Notes under the pieces: generated by a model | Told to the model about the DNA's origin: nothing | Database searches by the model: none | The model's input: only the letters and a program-made list of their open reading frames with translations | Made by a program: the position numbers and the translations under genes | DNA from: Rhizobium sp. WSM4643 | GTDB taxonomy: Bacteria; Pseudomonadota; Alphaproteobacteria; Rhizobiales; Rhizobiaceae | Assembly: GCF_025152745.1 (NCBI RefSeq) | Contig: NZ_CP104040.1 | Coordinates: 4,785,501-4,849,500 of the forward strand | Length of the DNA stretch: 64,000 nt | Direction: 5' to 3' | Shown: positions 36,781 to 46,140 of the stretch, one piece after another | Layout of the letters: each line of letters opens with the position of its first letter | Numbering within the stretch: the first letter of the stretch is position 1

Positions 36781-37683
36781 TCAGCTCTCCAGCGCCCGCG
36801 GCCGCAGCCAGCGCGGCGTCCAGCCGAGATTCATGCCGGCGGCGGCAAGAAGAATGATCGCTGCACCGGCGATCTGCATCGGCTGCAGCGCGTGGCCGAA
36901 GGCCAACCGGTCGACGAGGATCGCCGCGATCGGATAGATGAAGGACAGGGCGCCTGTGAGATGCGTCGGCAGCCTCTGGATCGCGCCGTAGAGCAACACA
37001 TACATCAGCCCGGTATGAACGACGCCGACGGTCACCAGGATCGCCCAGCCTCCTGCATCTTGCGGCGGATTTGAAAAGTCCGTGATCGGCGCCAGCATCA
37101 GCATGCCGGTGGCGACCTGGATGAGCGCGATCAGATGCGGCGGCGTGCCCTTCAGCCATTTCGCGGCAAGGGCTGCGAGCGCGTAGAAGAAAGCCGCACC
37201 CAGCGCCATCAGGATGCCGAGGCCGTAACTGTCAGACGCCGCCCCGCCTGTCCCCGGTTTTGCCTCGACGATGGCAACCATGCCGGCGAAGGCCAGTGTC
37301 AGCCAGAACAGCTTGGTGGCGGTGATCTTCTCGCCGAGAAAGAGCGCGCCGAGTACCAGCAGCATGAAGGGCTGGGTGTTGTAGACGGTCGTCGCGATCG
37401 AGATCGTCGCATGCGAATAAGAGGCAAACAGCAGCAGCCAGTTCAAGACGATGGCGATGCCGCCGAAAACGGCGATGCCGAAAGCGCGCAGCGTGATGAT
37501 GCCGGGCCGCAGCAGCCCGAGAGCGCCGCAGATGATAAGCAAAGTGAGCCCGCCGAACAGGCAGCGCCAGAAGACCACGCCGCTGACCGGCTGGCCCGAC
37601 ATGACGACGAACCAGCCGATCGTCCCCGAGATCAGCATCGCTGCCGTCATTTCCGCCGTGCCTCTTTTGATGTCGCTGCCCAT
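36781..37683 (-). CDS. EamA/DMT-family transporter
   Basis: 300 aa from the second ATG at 37683, which has GGAGG 5 bp upstream (the first, at 37695, has no ribosome site). Ten hydrophobic segments in two EamA repeats; PVSGVVFWRCLFGGLTLLI and GALFLGEKITATKLFWLTLAFAGM are typical, and GALSFIYPIAAILVDRLAFGHALQPMQIAGAAIIL is the matching block of the second repeat. Probably exports an amino acid or metabolite. Divergent Lrp-type regulator next door suggests control by that ligand. Confidence 0.92.
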   Translation of the reverse strand: MGSDIKRGTAEMTAAMLISGTIGWFVVMSGQPVSGVVFWRCLFGGLTLLIICGALGLLRPGIITLRAFGIAVFGGIAIVLNWLLLFASYSHATISIATTVYNTQPFMLLVLGALFLGEKITATKLFWLTLAFAGMVAIVEAKPGTGGAASDSYGLGILMALGAAFFYALAALAAKWLKGTPPHLIALIQVATGMLMLAPITDFSNPPQDAGGWAILVTVGVVHTGLMYVLLYGAIQRLPTHLTGALSFIYPIAAILVDRLAFGHALQPMQIAGAAIILLAAAGMNLGWTPRWLRPRALES

Positions 37684-37794
37684 GATTGCCTCCATTTCGG
37701 TGGCATAAGAATATTGCGGCCAGGGGCAATTTTATATAAGGATAGAAAGGGAGATGACCGATATAATCTAATAAAAGAAGGAAAATTGATCGCC

Positions 37795-38259
37795 ATGGCT
37801 AATGATGTGCAATCGCTCGACGAAATCGATCAGGCCATTCTGGAGGCGCTGGCCGGCAATGCGCGGATCTCGCTGAAGGAACTGGCCCAGCAGGTCGGCC
37901 TGTCCTCGCCGAGTGCCGCCGAGCGTCTGCGCCGGCTGGAGGAGCGCGGCGTCATCAAGGCCTTCACCATCGATCTCGATCCCGCCGCCGTCGGTTACCC
38001 CCTGCAGGCGATCGTGCGCGTGCGTCCGCTGCCGGGACAGCTGCACATCGTCGAGCGGATCATCCAGGACATTCCCGAAATCATCGAATGCGACAAGGTG
38101 ACGGGCGAGGATTGCTTCATTGCCCGCCTGGTCGTCCGCTCCATGGCCGACCTCGACGGCATTCTCGACCGGGTCGCCGAAAGGGCGGAGACCAACACGG
38201 CGATGATCAAAGCCTCGCCCGTCAAGCGCCGCCTGCCACCGCTTTCCCGCCGAAAATAG
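37795..38259 (+). CDS. Lrp/AsnC family transcriptional regulator
   Basis: 154 aa. HTH at residues about 8-60 (LDEIDQAILEALAGNARISLKELAQQVGLSSPSAAERLRRLEERGVI) and the RAM ligand-binding domain (IVRVRPLPGQLHIVERIIQDIPEIIECDKVTGEDCFIARLVV). Divergent from the EamA transporter by about 110 bp, so likely regulates it. Start uncertain: ATG at 37795 or, three codons earlier, TTG at 37786, which is closer to AAGG. Confidence 0.93.
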   Translation: MANDVQSLDEIDQAILEALAGNARISLKELAQQVGLSSPSAAERLRRLEERGVIKAFTIDLDPAAVGYPLQAIVRVRPLPGQLHIVERIIQDIPEIIECDKVTGEDCFIARLVVRSMADLDGILDRVAERAETNTAMIKASPVKRRLPPLSRRK

Positions 38260-38265
38260 AGCGAT

Positions 38266-39165
38266 TTAGAATTCCGCTATCGGCGACAGCATCGCCGGAA
38301 AATCCAGGGTGGCATCGCCGAGCCCGCGCAGCATCAGCCTCGTACCGCTTTCCAACGGCTGTGGAACACCCTCCCAGCCGAGCTTGTCGGGACGGAAAAG
38401 CACCTCGACGGAAGCCGGCGTGATCTCCAGCCCGCCGAGGATTACTCCAAGCGGCGGTATATCAGCCGCCACGACATCGAGAAGGCTGAAGCGGCCCGCC
38501 TCATCGATCTTCCAGGCGATGGCCGCCTGCCGCTCTGCCAGAAAGCTGATGCGGACATCGGGATCGAGCCGGGTGTTGATCAGAAACATCGCCGCATTGA
38601 CTGTGACCGCCAGCGAGGTCGAAACCGGGCTTCGTCTTTTCAGCAGCGCTTGCAGCAGGGCAAGATCATCCGCGTTTGTCGGCAAAAGCGGCCGGGCGGA
38701 TGTGGCTGGTGTCGAAGGGGCGGGTGCCGCTCCCTCGTATCGATGCAGTGCTATCGCGTGGAAACCATAGGGCTCGTAAAGCGACGGCTTGTCGGTATAG
38801 AGGATGACGGCTTCAAAACCCTGCCGCTCGCACCAGTCGAGCGCTTTCACCGTGACGTCGCGATAGAGGCCGCGGCCGCGCCATGGCGGCCGCACCGCGC
38901 CCGATTGCAGCCCGGCGGCATGGACGATCCTGCCGTTGAGGACGAAGGGCAGCGCAAAGGCCGAGATATTGGCCGCAAGTTCGCCGTCGGCATCAAACCA
39001 GCCGAAGGGCATGCTCGTCGGATCGGGTCCGCCAAGCTGTTGCAGCGGCCCGATATCGATGCCGAAAATATCCTTGAGCAGGCAGACCAGCGCCGCCCAG
39101 CCGGCAGGGTCGCCAAAATAGTCCTGCCGGAAGGTCAGGCCGGCGCTGTCGAGACGCTGTGCCAT
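38266..39165 (-). CDS. GNAT-family N-acetyltransferase
   Basis: 299 aa. Acetyl-CoA-binding motif VRPPWRGRGLYRDVTVKALDWCERQGF corresponds to motif A (R/QxxGxG/A) and is followed by VILYTDKPSLYEPYGFHAIA, the Y-x-x-x-GF block. The C-terminal half is an extra domain as in Eis-like two-domain acetyltransferases. Start shares one base with the dut stop (TGATG), so the genes are coupled. Substrate unknown. Confidence 0.85.
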   Translation of the reverse strand: MAQRLDSAGLTFRQDYFGDPAGWAALVCLLKDIFGIDIGPLQQLGGPDPTSMPFGWFDADGELAANISAFALPFVLNGRIVHAAGLQSGAVRPPWRGRGLYRDVTVKALDWCERQGFEAVILYTDKPSLYEPYGFHAIALHRYEGAAPAPSTPATSARPLLPTNADDLALLQALLKRRSPVSTSLAVTVNAAMFLINTRLDPDVRISFLAERQAAIAWKIDEAGRFSLLDVVAADIPPLGVILGGLEITPASVEVLFRPDKLGWEGVPQPLESGTRLMLRGLGDATLDFPAMLSPIAEF

Positions 39166-39635
39166 CAGACGCCGGTGGAGCCGAAGCCGCCTGCGCCGCG
39201 CGTCGTTTCGCTTGCCGCGGTATTCTCCGCCACCCGCGCTTGGGTTACCGGCGCGATCACCATCTGGGCGATACGCATGCCGCGCGAGATGACGAAGGGC
39301 TCGTCGCCGAGATTGATAAGCAGCACCTTCACCTCGCCGCGATAGTCGCTGTCGACGGTGCCCGGCGAATTCAGGCAGGTGATGCCGTTTTTGAAGGCCA
39401 GGCCGGAACGTGGCCGTACCTGTCCCTCGAAACCTTCGGGGATCTCGAAGATGAAGCCTGTCGGCACCAGCGCCCGTTCGCCGGGCAGAAGTGTCAGGGG
39501 TGCTGCCTCGTCGACGGCGGCGCGCAGGTCCATGCCGGCCGCTCCCTTGCTTTCATAGGCGGGCAGATCGAGGCCTTCGCCATTGGCTAAGCGGATCAGG
39601 TTCAGCGTCGGGCTGAGATCGTGATGAATGGTCAT
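39165..39635 (-). CDS. dut: Deoxyuridine 5'-triphosphate nucleotidohydrolase
   Basis: 156 aa trimeric dUTPase, hydrolysing dUTP to dUMP. All five motifs are visible: [50 protein letters not shown] and the C-terminal P-loop-like [10 protein letters not shown] that closes over substrate. Upstream partner of the GNAT gene and divergent from prfC. Confidence 0.97.
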   Translation of the reverse strand: MTIHHDLSPTLNLIRLANGEGLDLPAYESKGAAGMDLRAAVDEAAPLTLLPGERALVPTGFIFEIPEGFEGQVRPRSGLAFKNGITCLNSPGTVDSDYRGEVKVLLINLGDEPFVISRGMRIAQMVIAPVTQARVAENTAASETTRGAGGFGSTGV

Positions 39636-39726
39636 GGTCCATTACTTTGCGCCCGAGGGCCCGAGGTCAATTGCATTGCCGGGCTTTAATCGCTAGATAC
39701 GCGGCAATTCCACAGGATTCACAAGC

Positions 39727-41310
39727 ATGGCCGAAAGTCTCGCCGAGGCGGTCTCCCGCCGCCGCACATTCGCTATTATCGCCCACCCGGATGCGGGCAA
39801 GACGACGCTCACCGAAAAGCTGCTGCTGTTCGGCGGCGCCATTCAGCTTGCCGGCGAAGTCAAGGCGAAGAAGGATCGCATGCAGACGCGCTCCGACTGG
39901 ATGAAGATCGAGCGCGAACGCGGCATCTCCGTCGTCACCTCGGTGATGACCTTCGAATATAACGACAATGTCTTCAACATCCTCGACACGCCCGGCCACG
40001 AGGATTTCGCCGACGACACCTATCGCACGCTGACCGCCGTCGACGCCGCCGTCATGGTCATCGATGCCGCCAAGGGCATCGAGCCGCGTACGCTGAAGCT
40101 CTTCGAAGTCTGCCGCATGCGCGATATCCCGATCATCACCTTCATCAACAAGATGGACCGCGAAAGCCGCGATCCCTTCGAGATCCTCGACGAGGTGGAA
40201 GAGAAGCTGGCGCTGGATACCGCGCCGATCACCTGGCCGATCGGTCGCTCGAAGACCTTTTGCGGCTCCTACAATATCGCCGCCAACACGGTGCGCGGTT
40301 CGGATACCGAAATCGAGGGAACGCCGGTCAATGGCCCGCAAAGCGTGGCCGGCAGGCTGCCGGAAAACGAACGCCAGGTCTTCATCGAGGAGACCGAGCT
40401 GGCGATCGAGGCCTGCCGTCCCTTCGACCGCGAATCCTTCCTGGAAGGCCATATGACGCCGGTCTTCTTCGGCTCGGCGCTGCGCAATTACGGCGTTCGC
40501 GACCTCATCAACGCGCTCGGCGATTTTGCGCCGCCGCCGCGTGACCAGATCGCCGATACCAGGACCGTGCATGCGACCGACGACAAGATGACGGCCTTCG
40601 TCTTCAAGATCCAGGCCAACATGGACCCCAACCACCGCGACCGCATCGCCTTTGCCCGCATCTGCTCCGGCAAGCTCGAGCGCGGCATGAAGGCAAGGCT
40701 TGCCCGCACCGGCAAGCAGCTCGGCCTGACGGCGCCGCAATTCTTCTTCGCCTCGCAGCGCCAGCTCGCCGACACCGCCTATGCCGGCGACGTCGTCGGC
40801 ATTCCGAACCACGGCACATTGAGGATCGGCGATACGCTGACCGAAGGTGAATCGCTGGTCTTCCAGGGCGTGCCGAACTTCTCGCCGGAGATCCTGCGGC
40901 GCGTGCGCCTGGAAGATGCGATGAAGGCGAAGAAGCTCAAGGAAGCCCTGCAGCAGATGGCCGAAGAAGGCGTCGTCCAGTTGTTTTCGCCGGAAGACGG
41001 CTCGCCGGCGATCGTCGGCGTCGTCGGCGCCCTGCAGCTCGACGTCTTGAAGGAGCGGCTGATGGCCGAATACGGCCTGCCGGTCTCCTTCGAAATGTCA
41101 CGTTTCTCGGTCTGCCGCTGGATCTCGGCCGATCAGCCGGCCGATCTGGAAAAATTCCTCACCGTCAAACGCGGCGATATCGCTCGCGATCTCGACGGTG
41201 ATCCGGTCTTCCTCGCCCAGGACGGTTTCTCGCTCCGCTACGAGTCCGAGCGCCATCCGGCGATCAAGATGGTCGCCATCAAGGAATATCACGCCGCCAA
41301 GGCGGCGTGA
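39727..41310 (+). CDS. prfC: Peptide chain release factor 3
   Basis: 527 aa translational GTPase that recycles RF1/RF2 from the ribosome. G1 AHPDAGKTTLTEKLL, G2 RGISVVTSVMTF, G3 DTPGHEDFADDT and G4 NKMD are intact, followed by RF3-specific domains. The gene ends with a perfect stem CACGCCGCC / GGCGGCGTG (41290-41309) overlapping its last codons and stop, which may work as a terminator against the convergent LysR gene 3 bp away. Confidence 0.97.
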   Translation: MAESLAEAVSRRRTFAIIAHPDAGKTTLTEKLLLFGGAIQLAGEVKAKKDRMQTRSDWMKIERERGISVVTSVMTFEYNDNVFNILDTPGHEDFADDTYRTLTAVDAAVMVIDAAKGIEPRTLKLFEVCRMRDIPIITFINKMDRESRDPFEILDEVEEKLALDTAPITWPIGRSKTFCGSYNIAANTVRGSDTEIEGTPVNGPQSVAGRLPENERQVFIEETELAIEACRPFDRESFLEGHMTPVFFGSALRNYGVRDLINALGDFAPPPRDQIADTRTVHATDDKMTAFVFKIQANMDPNHRDRIAFARICSGKLERGMKARLARTGKQLGLTAPQFFFASQRQLADTAYAGDVVGIPNHGTLRIGDTLTEGESLVFQGVPNFSPEILRRVRLEDAMKAKKLKEALQQMAEEGVVQLFSPEDGSPAIVGVVGALQLDVLKERLMAEYGLPVSFEMSRFSVCRWISADQPADLEKFLTVKRGDIARDLDGDPVFLAQDGFSLRYESERHPAIKMVAIKEYHAAKAA

Positions 41311-41313
41311 TCA

Positions 41314-42204
41314 TCATCCCGCCAGCCGTTCCGCCAGGAAATCGACGACGGCGCGCACCGCCGGCAGCTGGCCGCGACGGTGCGGCATCAGGATGGTCGT
41401 CTCGATACTGCCGGCCGTCCATTCCGGCAGTACCCGCACCAGCCGCCCGTCCGCCAGCGCCTTGCGGCAGACGGATGTCGGCAGGCAGGTGATGCCGAGC
41501 CCCGCCATGGCCATTTCCATCAAGACATAGGGCTCATCCGCGGCCATGACCGAATGCAGCGTGACGAGAGCCTCATCGCCGCCCGAATAAAGCCGCCACT
41601 GGTCCTCCGTCAGGCTGGTCATGATCGTCGCATGCTGTGCCAGTTCCTCCGGCCGGCGCGGCTCGCCATGGGCACTGATATAATCCGGCGAGGCGAGGAT
41701 GAAGAAAGGATGGCTGGCGAGCTTCCGCTGCACCAGCGCCGAATCCGGCAGCGGCGTCCGGTGGCTGCGCAGCGCGATGTCGAAACCTTCCTGGACGATA
41801 TCGACGAAACGGTCCGTCACATGCACGGAGAGCCGGAGCTTCGGATAGCGTGCCGCTAGCGTCGGCAGATGTTCCGTCAAGGTAAACTGCGCCGTCGGCA
41901 CCGAGGCGGTCAGGCGAACGCTGCCGGCAGGTTCGGCCAGATGCCGCCGCACGATGCCCTCGGCCATCTCCGCCTCGATGATCGAGGCCTGGGCATGCTG
42001 AAAGAACTCTCGGCCGAGTTCGGTCAGTGCGAAGCTTCGCGACGTGCGCTGGATCAGCCGCACGCCAAGCCGCCTCTCCAACTCCGCAACCCGCTTGCTC
42101 ACGGTCGATTTCGGAATGCCGAGATGTCTGGCGGCGGCGGTGAAGCTGCCGCTGTCGACTGCCTGCACGAAGAGATGGAGGTCGTTGAGGTTGAAGAGCG
42201 TCAT
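41314..42204 (-). CDS. LysR family transcriptional regulator
   Basis: 296 aa from the ATG at 42204 (GGAAG 6 bp upstream); an open extension to 42300 runs into the divergent promoter. HTH in LNDLHLFVQAVDSGSFTAAARHLGIPKSTVSKRVAELERRLGVRL; the effector domain includes GSVRLTASVPTAQF and FDIALRSHRTPLPDSALVQRKLA. Divergent from a glutathione S-transferase gene 115 bp away, its probable target. Confidence 0.94.
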   Translation of the reverse strand: MTLFNLNDLHLFVQAVDSGSFTAAARHLGIPKSTVSKRVAELERRLGVRLIQRTSRSFALTELGREFFQHAQASIIEAEMAEGIVRRHLAEPAGSVRLTASVPTAQFTLTEHLPTLAARYPKLRLSVHVTDRFVDIVQEGFDIALRSHRTPLPDSALVQRKLASHPFFILASPDYISAHGEPRRPEELAQHATIMTSLTEDQWRLYSGGDEALVTLHSVMAADEPYVLMEMAMAGLGITCLPTSVCRKALADGRLVRVLPEWTAGSIETTILMPHRRGQLPAVRAVVDFLAERLAG

Positions 42205-42318
42205 CGCCAGCTTCCAGATATGTGGACATTGCGATGCATTTATAGCCTCTACCGCATGATCGTCCACGTCTTCACATTCATCGCGTCCAAACGGGTTCAA
42301 TTCTGAAAGGAACGATTG

Positions 42319-43026
42319 ATGTCACCCATATTGTTTTACGGCGTCCCCGAAGGCTGCTCCTTCGGCTCGATCGTCGCGCTGGAATGGTCCGGCCTGCCTT
42401 ATCGGCTCTGCCGCGTTGAGATGCCGGAAATAGTCTCCAGCGAAGAATACAAACGGATCAACGCAGTCGGCGAAACGCCGTCGCTGCTGCTCGAAGATGG
42501 CAGGGCGATCAGCGAAAGCATGGCGATCCTCCACCATATCGGCGCCCGCGCAGTCGGCAACGGTCTGGGTTTTGTGCAGGGGTCGGCGGATTTCGATCGC
42601 CTGAACCAGATGCTCGCCTTTCTCAACACCACCTTCTTCAAGGCCTTCGGCCCGCTCTGGTATGCGATCGAGCATCCGATGAAACCCGAGGAGAAGCAGG
42701 TCCTCACAGCCTATGGCATCGCCGCGGTCGAAAAGGCGCACCAGACGCTGGAGCGTCTGCTCGACGGCCGCGAATGGCTTCTCGGCAACGGGCCGGGCCT
42801 GGCGGATGCCTATTTCGTCGGCATCGCCCGCTGGAACGACTTTCACCAGGTCGTCGACCGCCGGCAGTTTCCCGGCCTGCATCGCCTCTATGAGCGCATG
42901 CAGCAGGAGCCGGCCGTGCGTTTCGCCCATGCGATCGAGCATCGGCAGGAGGCGAAAAGCAGTGGCGGTTTCCGCGGTGAGGTCGATCTGGCCGAGGCGC
43001 TCGGCCTGTTGAAACAGGCGGCCTGA
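42319..43026 (+). CDS. Glutathione S-transferase family protein
   Basis: 235 aa from the ATG at 42319, with AAAGGAA before it. Thioredoxin-like N-domain: ILFYGVPEGCSFGSIVALEWSG, then NAVGETPSLLLEDGRAISESMAILHHI with the cis-Pro and the Glu-Ser pair for glutathione. The helical C-domain has LADAYFVGIARWNDF. Probably regulated by the divergent LysR protein. The substrate is not deducible. Confidence 0.88.
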   Translation: MSPILFYGVPEGCSFGSIVALEWSGLPYRLCRVEMPEIVSSEEYKRINAVGETPSLLLEDGRAISESMAILHHIGARAVGNGLGFVQGSADFDRLNQMLAFLNTTFFKAFGPLWYAIEHPMKPEEKQVLTAYGIAAVEKAHQTLERLLDGREWLLGNGPGLADAYFVGIARWNDFHQVVDRRQFPGLHRLYERMQQEPAVRFAHAIEHRQEAKSSGGFRGEVDLAEALGLLKQAA

Positions 43027-43072
43027 TTGCCGCAGCCGTCGCATCCCTGCGGATGCGACGGCCAATCTGCCG

Positions 43073-43459
43073 TCAGCCGGCGGCGATGATTTCGATCTCG
43101 ACGAGCCAGTCGTCGCGGAGCGTTTCGACGATGATCGCCGTGGTCGGCACGGCGCGGCCGTTAAGGGCTCCAAGACGGGCATTCTGGTTCGCCTCGATAA
43201 AGGCGCCGTCGCTGAGATAGCTCGTCAGCCGCACGATATTGTCCACCGTCATATCAGCGGAAGTGAGGATCGCGCGCAGATTGGACCAGATGAGATCCAA
43301 CTGGCCTTCCAGATCGGCCGCCGCCATTCCCTGTTGATCGAGACCCATGGTGCCGCTGACGAAGAGCAGCCGGGATGGATGCCTGACCTCCAGCGCATGG
43401 ATGTAATCAGGGCTGGCCGCATAGATCCCGTTTGCTGGATTGTGCGCGATCATCTCCAT
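43073..43459 (-). CDS. RidA/YjgF family protein
   Basis: 128 aa trimeric enamine/imine deaminase family. LLFVSGTMGLDQQGMAAADLEGQLDLIWSNLRAIL and NIVRLTSYL are typical; the catalytic-arginine region of RidA (R105 of the classic enzyme) aligns near RAVPTTAIIVETL, where the pattern is RxxxT as in several subfamilies. Divergent from an AsnC-type regulator 81 bp away, so probably a regulated catabolic deaminase rather than the housekeeping RidA. Confidence 0.85.
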   Translation of the reverse strand: MEMIAHNPANGIYAASPDYIHALEVRHPSRLLFVSGTMGLDQQGMAAADLEGQLDLIWSNLRAILTSADMTVDNIVRLTSYLSDGAFIEANQNARLGALNGRAVPTTAIIVETLRDDWLVEIEIIAAG

Positions 43460-43474
43460 GAGATTTCTCCTCCT

Positions 43475-43620
43475 CCGAATATTCTATTGAAGAATGCCAG
43501 TATCGGCGATTATTCTTCGGCAGAAAGGGGAGTTTGCGGAATGGTGAAAAATACAGACGATCTTCGGCGGAGACGGCCCCAGCCGCCGGTCATCGATGCC
43601 TTCGACCGAAGAATATTAGC
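43475..43620. promoter_or_regulatory. Repeated CCGAAxAAT-type motif at ridA/asnC divergent promoter
   Basis: CCGAATATTCTATTG (43475-43489), the inverse of CCGAAGAATAATCG (43507-43520), and CCGAAGAATATTAGC inside the start of the regulator gene (43606-43620). Lrp/AsnC proteins bind several degenerate repeats around divergent promoters, so these are candidate sites for the regulator encoded at 43541. Confidence 0.4.
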
Positions 43621-44068
43621 CGCGCTCGCCGCCGACAGCAGCCAGAGTTATGCCAGGCTTGGCGAAGCGGTCGGCCTGTCGGCGCCGGCCGTGCATGAGC
43701 GTGTGCGCCGCTTAAGACAATCCGGCGCCATCACGGGCGTGCACGCAGCACTCGATGGCGCAGCCCTCGGCAAACCGCTGCTTGCCTTCGTGCATGTGGA
43801 GGCGGCCGGCTGGGGCAAGAGCGAGCGGCTGATGCAGCTTCTGCAGTTTCCCGAGGCCGAGGAGATGCATTCGGTCGCCGGCGACGCCAGCGTTCTCTTC
43901 AAGGTCCGCACCGCCAGCCCGCAGGCCTTGGAGGCTTTTCTCGCCCAGATCCATGCCGTCCCCGGCGTCACCGGCACCCGCAGCTATATCGCCCTATCCA
44001 CCTATCTGGAGCGTCCGGTCCAGGCCGGCGTGACCGATCGCTGGCCTGGTATGCCGCTGCCGGAATAA
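43541..44068 (+). CDS. Lrp/AsnC family transcriptional regulator
   Basis: 175 aa. HTH at about 18-70 (IDAFDRRILAALAADSSQSYARLGEAVGLSAPAVHERVRRLRQSGAI) and a RAM domain (LLAFVHVEAAGWGKSERLMQLLQFPEAEEMHSVAGDASVLFKVRT). AGAAAGGGG lies about 10 bp before the ATG. Likely regulates the divergent RidA-type gene, and repeated motifs in the shared promoter fit that. Confidence 0.92.
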   Translation: MVKNTDDLRRRRPQPPVIDAFDRRILAALAADSSQSYARLGEAVGLSAPAVHERVRRLRQSGAITGVHAALDGAALGKPLLAFVHVEAAGWGKSERLMQLLQFPEAEEMHSVAGDASVLFKVRTASPQALEAFLAQIHAVPGVTGTRSYIALSTYLERPVQAGVTDRWPGMPLPE

Positions 44069-44094
44069 AGGCGCGATGGTAAGCCGGCCTGAGC

Positions 44095-44496
44095 CTAATC
44101 CTCTCTCTCGAAGCGTGGCAGCTTTTCGATATTCGCCAGCCCAGGCAAAGCCGAGCGGCACCATATCTGCTTTTTCGGCACCAATTCCCGCCGCTGGTCG
44201 ATGCCGCCGACGCGGATGCCGATGGCGCCGCCTTCGCCGTCTGTGCGGTAGAGCGGCGATCCGCAATTCGGGCAGAAGAATTGACGGCTGAGACCGCCGC
44301 TGTCGCCATATTTTGCATAGGCTTTTGGCTCACCTGAGGTGAGCGTGAAACTTCCCGGCCGCGCTGGTGCTGTGATGCGATAGGCGGAGCCCGTCAACCG
44401 CTGGCAATCGGTGCAATGGCAGATCGAGACCCGCTCCGGGTCGATCTCCGCTTGATAGCGGATCGCCTCGCAGTGGCATCCTCCGGTGATGTGCAT
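44095..44496 (-). CDS. GFA family zinc protein
   Basis: 133 aa from the ATG at 44496 (GAGGAA 6 bp upstream). Zinc-binding pairs in GGCHCEAIRY, CHCTDCQRLTGS and FCPNCGSPLY, the full GFA/CENP-V set. It follows the S10 carboxypeptidase by 10 bp on the same strand and is likely co-transcribed. A glutathione-adduct role is the family guess only. Confidence 0.9.
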   Translation of the reverse strand: MHITGGCHCEAIRYQAEIDPERVSICHCTDCQRLTGSAYRITAPARPGSFTLTSGEPKAYAKYGDSGGLSRQFFCPNCGSPLYRTDGEGGAIGIRVGGIDQRRELVPKKQIWCRSALPGLANIEKLPRFERED

Positions 44497-44506
44497 CGGC
44501 GATTCC

Positions 44507-46039
44507 TCAGTCTGCCGGCTGAGCGGCCGGGTGTGTGGCGTAGAAGGCCTTCGCATCCGCCGTGAAGGCGGCCCGCTGATCGGCTTTCGTATAGAACATA
44601 TGGCCGCCGCGATAAAGCTTCAGCCCGACGCGGCCGCCGGCGAGCGAGGGCGGCAGATGGTCGACCACGTAGCGGCTGACGCCATAGGGCGTTACCAGAT
44701 CGCTGTAGCCATGCGCAATCAGCAGACGGAATGCCGAGTTCGAGGCGAGCAGCTGCCGGATGTTGTCGGTGGCGCTGGCCTGGAAGCGCGATCCGCCGCC
44801 ACGTCCTCCACCCCATTCCCAGCGTCGGCTGATATCGCCGTCGAGCAGCGAATAGGTCATCTCGGTCTTGAAGCCGAGCTCGTTGCGGGCGTAATCGGCA
44901 AAGGCGCCGCCATAGGCGCGGGCGAAGCCGTCGAGGATGGCGTCGTCGCCGCGATCGTAATCCGATTCCGGATAGGGATCGGGTGCTGCAAAGGAAGCGT
45001 CGTAGGCGCTCATCACCTCGCCGCTGCCGGCGTCCGAATGTTTGACGTAGGAATTGCCGAGGAAGCCGCGGTTGCGGGTAACGATATCCTCGGGAATGCC
45101 CGTCAGCCCGGCGATCCTGCCATAGAAGACGGCGGCGTCGGCACCCGTCGGCGGCGGCCCGGCCAGCGTCGTCAGATAGTCGCCGAGCGCGAAGGTCTCG
45201 GCCTCCTTCTGCTTTTCTTCGTCAAAGGCCTTGTGCCGATCGAGTTCGGCGGCGGCCAGCGACGGCAGCTCCAGCGCTGCGCCGAGCGCGAACTGATCGG
45301 CATTGAACATCAACTGGCCCTCGAGCAGGGGGGAAAGCATCACCGCGCCGGCGACAATGATTCCCTGGCTTTCCTGCAGCACCGAGGCGACCTTGGCCGC
45401 ACGGAAGCCGCCATAACTCTCGCCGAGAAGATATTTTGGCGAGTTGGAACGGTTGTTGTGCGCGACATAGAGCGCGATCGCCTTGGCGATGCTTTCAGCA
45501 TCTGAGTTGACGTTATAATAATTGGAGGCGTCGTCGGCCTTCGCCGTCCGGCTCCAGCCGGTGCCGATCGGGTCGATCAGCACGAGATCGGTGAAATCGA
45601 GCCAGCTTTGCTCGTTATCGACGAGTTTCGCATTGGCGCCGTCGCGTCCGTCCGGCCCGAAATCGAGCACCTTCGGCCCGACCAGCCCGAGATGCAGGAA
45701 GGCGGAAGCAGCACCCGGCCCGCCGTTGAAGGCAAAGGTCAGAGGCCGGTTCGGCCCGCCATCCCGCGCGACATAGGCGGTGTAGAAGATCGCGCCGGTC
45801 TGGGCGCCGTCCTGGCCGAAGAGATCCAGCGTGCCGGCGGTGGCGGTATAGGCGAGTTTCCGGTCGCCGATCGTCAGCGCGTGCTCTGTGACGGAATCGG
45901 CCGGCAGCAGCTTCAATACGCCGTCGCGCGTGCCGCTCTGGACATTCGCCCTCGGCGGATCGCTTTCCTGCGCATGGGAAAGGGCAGGTGCCAGCGACGC
46001 CATAAACGCAGCGAGCAGAAACAGGGTTCGTATGCGCAA
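44507..46039 (-). CDS. Peptidase S10 (serine carboxypeptidase) family, secreted
   Basis: About 510 aa from a TTG start at 46039 with GGAGG 7 bp upstream, placing a signal peptide (FLLAAFMASLAPALSHA) at the N-terminus. Alpha/beta-hydrolase fold: oxyanion region FAFNGGPGAASAFLHLGL, nucleophile serine in LLGESYGGFRAAKV, and the C-terminal Asp/His region HGYSDLVTPYGVSRYV and YRGGHMFY. Releases C-terminal amino acids from peptides in the periplasm or outside. The open frame continues far upstream but that extension is antisense-type sequence. Confidence 0.9.
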   Translation of the reverse strand: MRIRTLFLLAAFMASLAPALSHAQESDPPRANVQSGTRDGVLKLLPADSVTEHALTIGDRKLAYTATAGTLDLFGQDGAQTGAIFYTAYVARDGGPNRPLTFAFNGGPGAASAFLHLGLVGPKVLDFGPDGRDGANAKLVDNEQSWLDFTDLVLIDPIGTGWSRTAKADDASNYYNVNSDAESIAKAIALYVAHNNRSNSPKYLLGESYGGFRAAKVASVLQESQGIIVAGAVMLSPLLEGQLMFNADQFALGAALELPSLAAAELDRHKAFDEEKQKEAETFALGDYLTTLAGPPPTGADAAVFYGRIAGLTGIPEDIVTRNRGFLGNSYVKHSDAGSGEVMSAYDASFAAPDPYPESDYDRGDDAILDGFARAYGGAFADYARNELGFKTEMTYSLLDGDISRRWEWGGGRGGGSRFQASATDNIRQLLASNSAFRLLIAHGYSDLVTPYGVSRYVVDHLPPSLAGGRVGLKLYRGGHMFYTKADQRAAFTADAKAFYATHPAAQPAD

Positions 46040-46140
46040 GATGTCTCCTCCGGCGGTGGGTAATGAGAGGCTGAGATAGCGTAACATCCGCGGCCGATAA
46101 CGAGCATCAAGAGATGGTGATGGACAGGTGAGCGAAGGGC

